Of a DNA stretch of 11,468 nt, positions 7,486-11,468 are shown one piece after another (the first letter of the stretch is position 1; each line of letters begins with the position of its first letter). The notes beneath the pieces were generated by a model that was not told the origin of the DNA, made no database searches, and saw nothing but the letters and a program-made list of their open reading frames with translations. Both the position numbers and the translations under genes were made by a program. The DNA lies in NCBI GenBank assembly GCA_016206405.1, contig JACQRQ010000121.1:1-11468 (forward strand), read 5' to 3'. Origin of the DNA: Elusimicrobiota bacterium. GTDB lineage: Bacteria; Elusimicrobiota; Elusimicrobia; O2-12-FULL-59-9.

Positions 7486-9135
7486 TCAGGAAGCGCTTTT
7501 AAATTTTAGATTCTTTTTGGCTGCCTGGGCGCGGATGGCCTTGAGCATGGCCTGGTCCAAAGTCGCTTTTCCACCCTGGCCCCCTTTACTTTCCGTCTGC
7601 GCGATGTAGCGGGCGCGGGCGCTGTTGAGCCGGTTGATGTTTTTCTGAATCTCTTTTCTTTCCTGCGCCTTTTTACGGATATAGCTTGCCAGTTCTCCGG
7701 GTTTCATGGATCTTAAATCCGACGGCAAATCCTCTTTTTTTAGATCCCCGACTTTAAGTTTCCCGCTCCCCTCTTCGCCCACCAAGTCCCACGAAGCGGC
7801 GGCGCTGTACTGAGCATTGGCTTTAAAAACGGCCCTCTCGGCGGCGGCGCCGGCCGCGAGGCCGAAACTGGCCGCATTTTTGTCCTGGGCTGCCTGTCTT
7901 TGATACGCTTCCCGGCCCCGAGCTCCATAAGGAATATAGGTCTTGTTGAGCTCTCCTCCCAGCCTTTGTATCTCCGCGTCTTGAGGCGCCTCGATGGCGG
8001 CGGCGCGGATTACTTGTTCGATGGCGAGATAATCCCCGCCGCCCGCTTCGGCGCCCGCTTTCCATTGGGTGGAAACGCCCTCCTGGCGGCTGCCGCAGAA
8101 TATCGTGTTGACCACGACCCCCTTGCCCACGGCCGCGGCGACGGCTTCCCGGAAATCCACGGGGCCCTGAGTGAAGGGCTCGTTGCCGGCGATGAAAATG
8201 GCCTTATAGACGTCGGCATGCTTGTCCCACTCAAGGCCGCCGGCGGCGTCTTTAATGACCGCTCCGGCAAATTCCTCTCCTCCGCGCGTGGTCAAGGCGA
8301 AGAGCTTCTCCGAAACATCATCCAAGTCCGCGGTCAACGGAAGGACCTGCCTTATATAGCGTTCTCCCGCGCTCAAGTTGTCGTTTCCATACTCGTACAG
8401 GGCGACTTGAATCACGGGGCTGGCGCCGTCCCTCTCGGAGGAGGCAAGCTCGTTGACGATTTTCCATATCTGGGTCTTGGCTTGGGAGATGAGGCCGTCC
8501 ATGCTGTTGCTCGTGTCGAGCAGGACGGCCAATTGAATCAGCGGCTTGCCCAGGAAAGAGCTCCTGGGGCCGGAGTCGCCCGGAAGCGCCGGCGGCGCAG
8601 TGAGACCGGCAGTGGAGGAGGGCGGCTCCGGCTTGGCCCCAGGAATCTTTACAGGAGAATCGGACCATGTCCTTTCGATTTTCGCCCGGCCGGCCGCGAG
8701 GATTCTGCCGGTCTCGGCCTCGATCACTCTAGCGTTGACCTCCGTTTTGCCTTTGCGCAAATCATTCAATGTTCCGGTGACCACCGCGCCCACCCCCAAA
8801 ACCTTTCCCAATTCCTTGGTGGTCGCGGAATCAACGGCGCCCGCGGCCTCCAGCTTCATTTCCTCCATCACCTTCCTTAATAGGCTCCTTTCGATGACCT
8901 TGACTTTGCCGCCTTCCACGAGAAAGGTGGTCAGGCGTTCCTGAATGATGGAGGATCCGCTGCTGAGGGCCCCTCCGGGATAGGGAAAATCCAATACCGC
9001 CACCTTTTTATTCTCCTGGTCCCGGAGCCCCTTGCCCAGCTTCCCCGCCAGCCTCTCCAGCGGCTCAGCCCCCGCCGCGCTGGATAGCGCCGCCAGCCAT
9101 ATCCCCGCCAAAAGCATCTTCCCGAACCCTTTCAT
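7486..9135 (-). CDS. Exported FlgO/CsgG-like domain plus von Willebrand A domain protein
   Basis: This 549-residue protein has a signal peptide (about 1-23, ending AAGA). Residues 42-155 resemble the FlgO/CsgG-like periplasmic domain: KKVAVLDFPYP, the VKVIERSLLRKVMEEM helix, LGVGAVVTGTL and VNARVIEAETGRIL are its hallmarks. A Pro/Ser-rich linker (162-195) leads to a VWA domain (about 198-375). This has the MIDAS DxSxS loop (Asp207-Thr-Ser-Asn-Ser211), a threonine near 282-283 and a later AGNEP segment where many VWA domains have Asp. The first two MIDAS elements suggest metal-dependent ligand binding. A charged helical C-terminus (470-549) follows. It is probably periplasmic or attached to the outer membrane and may sense or scaffold envelope components. 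A strong GGAGGT (9141-9146), 5 bases before the ATG, fixes the start. It lies upstream of the mla operon but 124 bases away, so it may be transcribed separately. Its role is unknown. Confidence 0.8.
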   Translation of the reverse strand: MKGFGKMLLAGIWLAALSSAAGAEPLERLAGKLGKGLRDQENKKVAVLDFPYPGGALSSGSSIIQERLTTFLVEGGKVKVIERSLLRKVMEEMKLEAAGAVDSATTKELGKVLGVGAVVTGTLNDLRKGKTEVNARVIEAETGRILAAGRAKIERTWSDSPVKIPGAKPEPPSSTAGLTAPPALPGDSGPRSSFLGKPLIQLAVLLDTSNSMDGLISQAKTQIWKIVNELASSERDGASPVIQVALYEYGNDNLSAGERYIRQVLPLTADLDDVSEKLFALTTRGGEEFAGAVIKDAAGGLEWDKHADVYKAIFIAGNEPFTQGPVDFREAVAAAVGKGVVVNTIFCGSRQEGVSTQWKAGAEAGGGDYLAIEQVIRAAAIEAPQDAEIQRLGGELNKTYIPYGARGREAYQRQAAQDKNAASFGLAAGAAAERAVFKANAQYSAAASWDLVGEEGSGKLKVGDLKKEDLPSDLRSMKPGELASYIRKKAQERKEIQKNINRLNSARARYIAQTESKGGQGGKATLDQAMLKAIRAQAAKKNLKFKSAS

Positions 9136-9296
9136 ATCGAACCTCCCCCCCGATTTCCCTATTCATGAGACACCTGCGGCGCCAAAAAGTTCCCGCCCGC
9201 CGAAATTTTACGCCGGACGAGCAGAAGCGGGATTCGGTTTTATTTAGCGTTGGAGCCGGGCAGGCAATCTGGTTGGTGGACAGAACTGATGTCCGA
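9136..9296. other. Upstream region of the VWA gene; no gene seen
   Basis: The minus-strand frame that contains the recombinase remnant stays open through here and into the start of the VWA gene, but its product no longer resembles a recombinase. It is best read as leader DNA of the VWA gene. A promoter must lie here or just beyond, yet no good -35/-10 pair was found by eye. Confidence 0.4.
9141..9146 (-). promoter_or_regulatory. Strong Shine-Dalgarno of the VWA gene
   Basis: On the minus strand GGAGGT, inside a G-run, sits 5 bases before the ATG at 9135. It decides this start over upstream in-frame possibilities and suggests efficient translation. Confidence 0.75.
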
Positions 9297-9330
9297 GACA
9301 GGCCGCCCAACGGGCGGCCGTCTTGTTTTA
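9297..9330 (+). terminator. Orphan strong hairpin with T-rich tail
   Basis: GGCCGCCC (9301-9308) and GGGCGGCC (9312-9319) form a perfect 8-bp stem around an AAC loop. Outer GAC (9297-9299) and GTC (9320-9322) extend it past a one-base bulge, and TTGTTTTA follows. This is a good rho-independent terminator for rightward transcription, but no rightward gene precedes it. It lies just past the last recognisable recombinase codon, so it may be a leftover element end or may protect the VWA leader. Confidence 0.5.
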
Positions 9331-9334
9331 GGGC

Positions 9335-9643
9335 TACCAAAGGCAGGCTGTACTCGATGGTCCCGCCGCGCTTCTTCTCGATGGTGATGCGCTTGACCCA
9401 GGTCCGCAGTCAGGACTTGCGCTCCATGAGCGTCCCTTCCGCGAGCAACTCGCGCAAGTCCTCGACACAGCGCCGGACTTCTGCGCCGCTGACCTTGAGC
9501 GGCGAGGCCTCTTGCGCGATGATCTCGCGCTTCTGCTCCTCCGCGGCCTCGATCTCCTGGCGCAGCGCCTTGATGCGCGGCCCGAGAGCGCCACGCGTGT
9601 TCTGCCCCGGGATGTCCTCAAGGCGCTCAACAAAGATGAGTGC
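9335..9643 (-). pseudogene. C-terminal remnant of a large serine recombinase with an in-frame stop
   Basis: Read leftward, the frame shows the end of a large serine recombinase (resolvase/integrase type). There is a coiled-coil stretch (ALRQEIEAAEEQKREI), then VRRCVEDLRELLAEG and MERKS, a TGA at 9410-9412, and the same frame continues LRTWVKRITIEKK and TIEYSLPLV. In the family this corresponds to the ERKxFLRxFVKxIxV...YTLPL ending, with the TGA replacing the aromatic residue after ERKx. The catalytic Ser domain, recombinase domain and zinc ribbon are absent, and the coiled coil looks shortened. The upstream part of the frame (9644-9913) does not resemble a recombinase. Because TGA ends every complete leftward gene here, recoding is unlikely and this is a decayed fragment. 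It implies that an integrating element once inserted here, next to the accessory operon on the right. Confidence 0.7.
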
Positions 9644-9953
9644 GCGGGTTGGGAGTTCGTGGCCGCCAGGATATCGACTACAACGGGTGAGTACGCGAAG
9701 GAGCTGGGATTTGACAGTGGAAGGCGAAGCGTAATTTGAAGCATTTTGTTGAGCTGGGCCTTCTTCTCCGCTCCGGCCAGGGCCGCGCAACAAAATATCA
9801 GGTGCGAAAATAGTGTCACGATTTCCCGGTTGCCTGCCCATTCGATCCCCTCTCGGGACATTTATTGGGACAAAGCGTCCCGATTCCCTGCCTGTAGTCT
9901 GATCCAAATACATTATTTAATGCATTATATATGATACTGCTATATTTTATCTA
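9644..9953. other. Intergenic DNA, junction between envelope locus and accessory operon
   Basis: No intact gene was found. The minus-strand frame is open to 9913 but its product has no family look. GGGAC occurs at 9855-9859 and 9867-9871, and GTCCC at 9877-9881. The outer pair makes CGGGAC (9854-9859) opposite GTCCCG (9877-9882). From about 9900 the base composition turns sharply AT-rich, and a perfect 10-bp palindrome TAATGCATTA lies at 9918-9927. These may be operator or old element-end sequences, but neither use is shown. Confidence 0.4.
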
Positions 9954-9982
9954 TTGACACAGCCTGCCCGGTTTGCTAAAAT
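9954..9982 (+). promoter_or_regulatory. Sigma-70 promoter of the nucleotidyltransferase operon
   Basis: A perfect -35 box TTGACA (9954-9959) is separated by 17 bases from the -10 box TAAAAT (9977-9982), which differs from consensus at one base. Transcription would start near 9988-9990, about 40 bases before the first main start codon. Confidence 0.75.
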
Positions 9983-10010
9983 ATACTCAGCATTTATGAT
10001 GCAGTATATT
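9980..10010. repeat. Interrupted inverted repeat over the -10 box and start site (candidate operator)
   Basis: AATATACT (9980-9987) is matched by AGTATATT (10003-10010). Inside it GCAT (9990-9993) is matched by ATGC (9999-10002), with TTATG between. The left arm overlaps the -10 box and would lie upstream of the likely transcription start, so a DNA operator is more likely than an RNA hairpin. A related half-site, ATACTGC, lies at 9934-9940, opposite GCAGTAT at 10001-10007. This layout suits repression by a dimeric regulator or by an operon product. Confidence 0.5.
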
Positions 10011-10034
10011 AAAATGGAGCACGCACCAATATGA
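9996..10034 (+). CDS. Possible 12-codon leader micro-ORF overlapping the next start codon
   Basis: Two adjacent ATG codons (9996 and 9999) open a 12-codon frame, MMQYIKMEHAPI, whose TGA (10032-10034) overlaps the ATG (10031-10033) of the nucleotidyltransferase as ATGA. The frame starts only 6-8 bases after the predicted transcription start and has no Shine-Dalgarno sequence, so it would need near-leaderless initiation. A third in-frame ATG at 10014 reuses the GGAG region. It may couple translation or may be chance. Confidence 0.25.
   Translation: MMQYIKMEHAPI
10016..10019 (+). promoter_or_regulatory. Ribosome binding site of the nucleotidyltransferase
   Basis: GGAG lies 11 bases before the ATG at 10031, rather long spacing. 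No other start candidate in this frame has a better site. Confidence 0.5.
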
Positions 10035-10783
10035 CTGGCGACGAATACCTAAGAGGAATCCTCGGCAAGTATGCGGTAAACGCTGTCGGGGCGAAGGCGG
10101 CTGGGCGGGGAATTTATCCAGTGCTGCAAAAGTGGAGCAATGGATATATGGTATCGGCCGATTTCTCCGGGTCGCTCGCGAAAGGCACTGGTATATCCAT
10201 CGGCACTGATGCGGACATCTTCATTTCAGTCGCATCAAACACGCCCAGCACACTCGCGGAGATGTACGGCACGCTGTATACGGCCGTTTCGAGCGCCGGG
10301 TATCCAGCTCGAAAGCAGGACGTTTCAATCGGCACGAAGATCAATGGATACACGATCGATCTGGTTCCCGGCAAGCGCCAATCTCAGTATGGCGATGACC
10401 ACAGTCTCTACCGGAATAAGGCGCAGACTTGGACTCAGACAAACATCGCAAAGCATATTGACTATGTTCGGCAGAGCAATCGAATTGATGAAATACGGAT
10501 ACTGAAGACATGGCGTCAACTCCATGGTCTTGAGTTCCCTTCGTTTTATCTCGAAATGGCCGTGATCGACGCACTGAGGTACGCAAGGGTTGGGAGCTTG
10601 TCCGCAAACGTGCTGAGTGCCCTAGACCACTTTCGTGACAAAATCGAGTCCGTACGATACATCGATCCTGCAAATTCGAACAACATAGTGTCTGACGATT
10701 GCTCAGTCGCCGAGAAACGGGCGATTGCCCGGCAGGCCGCGAGTTCTCAAGCAGAGCGGGCGTGGGAAAGCATTGTCTGGTAA
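10031..10783 (+). CDS. OAS/CD-NTase-like nucleotidyltransferase
   Basis: This 250-residue soluble protein is built like a Pol-beta-type nucleotidyltransferase of the OAS/CD-NTase (SMODS-like) group. After an N-terminal helix (4-38) comes SGSLAKGTGI (46-55), the GS nucleotide-binding motif. DAD (60-62) supplies two metal-binding aspartates and Asp110 in GYTIDLVP the third, so the active site looks intact. The C-terminal half has LKTWRQLHGLEFPSFYLEM (158-176) and IDPANSNNIV (211-220), like the helical OAS-type C-domain with its DP-N-N motif. Family members make cyclic or linear oligonucleotide signals, as CBASS cyclases do, or transfer nucleotides to RNA or protein. The product here cannot be told from sequence. 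At 250 residues it is shorter than many CBASS cyclases. Its stop is 2 bases before the putative nuclease gene, so the two are surely co-transcribed. A strong promoter with an operator-like repeat lies upstream. Codon use is less GC-biased than in the leftward genes, suggesting horizontal acquisition. Confidence 0.78.
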   Translation: MTGDEYLRGILGKYAVNAVGAKAAGRGIYPVLQKWSNGYMVSADFSGSLAKGTGISIGTDADIFISVASNTPSTLAEMYGTLYTAVSSAGYPARKQDVSIGTKINGYTIDLVPGKRQSQYGDDHSLYRNKAQTWTQTNIAKHIDYVRQSNRIDEIRILKTWRQLHGLEFPSFYLEMAVIDALRYARVGSLSANVLSALDHFRDKIESVRYIDPANSNNIVSDDCSVAEKRAIARQAASSQAERAWESIVW

Positions 10784-10785
10784 AA

Positions 10786-11430
10786 ATGAATAAGGCAAAA
10801 GCAGCCGCAGCAGTTGATGGTAAAGCGTTTCTCCGCGCAGCCTTCGCGGCGGAGCAAAAGGTCCTTGCGGTTGAACTTGAGCTTTCGTCGGCGTCAATAA
10901 CACACGACGGGATCATGGGCGAGGTCAATGAACAACACTTCATTCGAGCTCTGCGCAAATATTTGCCCAAAAGGTATGCGGTCGAGCACGGCATCGTCAT
11001 TGACTCTAATGGCGCCACCAGCGATCAAATTGACATCGTAATCTTCGATCAGCAGTATACGCCCACGCTTCTGGACCAGCAAGCCCATCGGTTCATCCCG
11101 GCAGAAGCGGTTTATTGCGTCCTGGAAGTTAAGCCAACAATTAACAGGAACTACCTCCAGTATGCTGGCAAGAAGGCTGAATCTGTTAGGACGCTTTACC
11201 GAACGAGCGTTCCAATTCCCCACGCCGGTGGCGAGCATCCTGCGAAGCCCCTCTTCCCCATCGTCGCCGGCATGGTCGCGCCGAAGATCCATTGGCGTGA
11301 AGGTATTGCGAGCCAGCCTTTCCTTTCATGTCTGAATTCCCTTCAGGGAGACCAAAGACTCGATTGCGGGCTTGCCCTATGCGATAGCGCCTTTGATCTC
11401 TATGATGCGCAGTTATTGACCTTTGCATAA
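10786..11430 (+). CDS. DUF6602-like protein with PD-(D/E)XK nuclease motifs
   Basis: I start at the ATG at 10786, 2 bases after the nucleotidyltransferase stop. The frame is open from 10699, but that part overlaps the upstream gene. The 214-residue product resembles the DUF6602 family by memory of its pattern: HDGIMGEVNEQHFIRALRKYLP (40-61), then VEHGIVIDSNG, QIDIVIFD (81-88) and AVYCVLEVKPT (108-118). Glu46 or Glu49, Asp83 and Glu114-x-Lys116 are spaced like the PD-(D/E)XK nuclease core, so a DNA or RNA nuclease is likely. A substrate- or ligand-binding domain such as SAVED is not visible. There is no signal peptide or membrane helix, so it is cytoplasmic. The Shine-Dalgarno sequence is poor and translation is probably coupled to the gene before. 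It may be the effector of the nucleotidyltransferase. Alternatively it may belong to a modification or toxin-antitoxin type unit. Confidence 0.65.
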   Translation: MNKAKAAAAVDGKAFLRAAFAAEQKVLAVELELSSASITHDGIMGEVNEQHFIRALRKYLPKRYAVEHGIVIDSNGATSDQIDIVIFDQQYTPTLLDQQAHRFIPAEAVYCVLEVKPTINRNYLQYAGKKAESVRTLYRTSVPIPHAGGEHPAKPLFPIVAGMVAPKIHWREGIASQPFLSCLNSLQGDQRLDCGLALCDSAFDLYDAQLLTFA

Positions 11431-11433
11431 GTA

Positions 11434-11468
11434 ATGGAAAAACTCGTCCAGTTTAGCTATCCTGTGGG
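11434..11468 (+). CDS. Possible third gene of the operon, cut by the window edge
   Basis: An ATG 3 bases after the TAA of the nuclease-like gene opens a frame that reads MEKLVQFSYPV to the window end. The tight spacing matches that of the two genes before it, which supports a third operon member. There is no clear ribosome site and the fragment is far too short to identify. Confidence 0.4.
   Translation, partial: MEKLVQFSYPV

Noticed and set aside
5658..7502. 614-codon plus-strand frame across the MlaA and MlaC genes
   Set aside because: It covers three well-supported minus-strand genes in antisense and shows no domain or sensible start; it is a shadow frame.
7900..8880. 326-codon plus-strand frame opposite the VWA gene
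   Set aside because: Antisense to a supported gene; low-information Gly/Arg-rich product.
9410..9412. TGA inside the recombinase remnant as a recoded codon
   Set aside because: All five complete leftward genes in the window end with TGA at the expected protein ends, so TGA is a normal stop. The remnant also lacks its N-terminal domains.
10341..11018. 225-codon minus-strand frame opposite the nucleotidyltransferase and nuclease-like genes
   Set aside because: It spans the junction of two better supported genes in antisense and has no recognisable motif.
1..11468. CRISPR array, tRNA or rRNA genes, insertion sequence with intact transposase
   Set aside because: No regularly spaced repeats, cloverleaf-like sequence, rRNA-like stretch or intact transposase frame was seen on either strand.

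Overview
The window looks like a piece of chromosome from a GC-rich, diderm (Gram-negative type) bacterium. The evidence is several exported proteins, an outer-membrane MlaA-type protein, a periplasmic MlaC-type carrier and a protein ending in a probable outer-membrane beta-barrel. I cannot assign a phylum. All five complete leftward genes end in TGA, so the standard code is in use.

Layout. Positions 1-119 hold what may be the last 38 codons of a rightward gene, followed by a terminator-like hairpin. From 371 to 9135 everything real is on the minus strand, read right to left. First comes an exported protein with a FlgO/CsgG-like domain and a von Willebrand A (VWA) domain (7486-9135). After a 124-base gap come four tightly packed genes: an MlaA family protein (6588-7361), an MlaC family periplasmic carrier (5772-6584), a 12-helix RND/MMPL exporter (3251-5767) and a 953-residue exported protein (371-3232). 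The last joins a degenerate 5'-nucleotidase fold to a C-terminal beta-barrel-like region. Gaps within this group are 3, 4 and 18 bases, so it is almost certainly one operon. Together it reads as a lipid-trafficking route across the envelope. An RND pump stands where the classical Mla system has an ABC transporter, an arrangement reminiscent of hopanoid HpnM/HpnN. The MlaA and RND proteins share a short acidic/phenylalanine motif in their extracytoplasmic parts.

Between 9136 and about 9990 there is no intact gene. A minus-strand remnant of the C-terminal end of a large serine recombinase (about 9335-9643) carries an in-frame TGA, next to an orphan terminator-like hairpin. This looks like the scar of a mobile element and marks the change from the conserved envelope locus to an accessory region.

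From about 9900 the DNA becomes AT-rich and a good sigma-70 promoter (TTGACA, 17 bases, TAAAAT) drives a rightward operon. The first gene is an OAS/CD-NTase-like nucleotidyltransferase (10031-10783). The second, 2 bases later, is a small protein with PD-(D/E)XK nuclease motifs resembling the DUF6602 family (10786-11430). A third reading frame begins 3 bases later and runs off the window. An inverted repeat overlies the promoter's -10 box and start site, and a 12-codon micro-ORF overlaps the nucleotidyltransferase start codon. This nucleotidyltransferase-nuclease pair is the best candidate here for an uncharacterised system, possibly anti-phage defence, but that function is inferred from motifs and context only.
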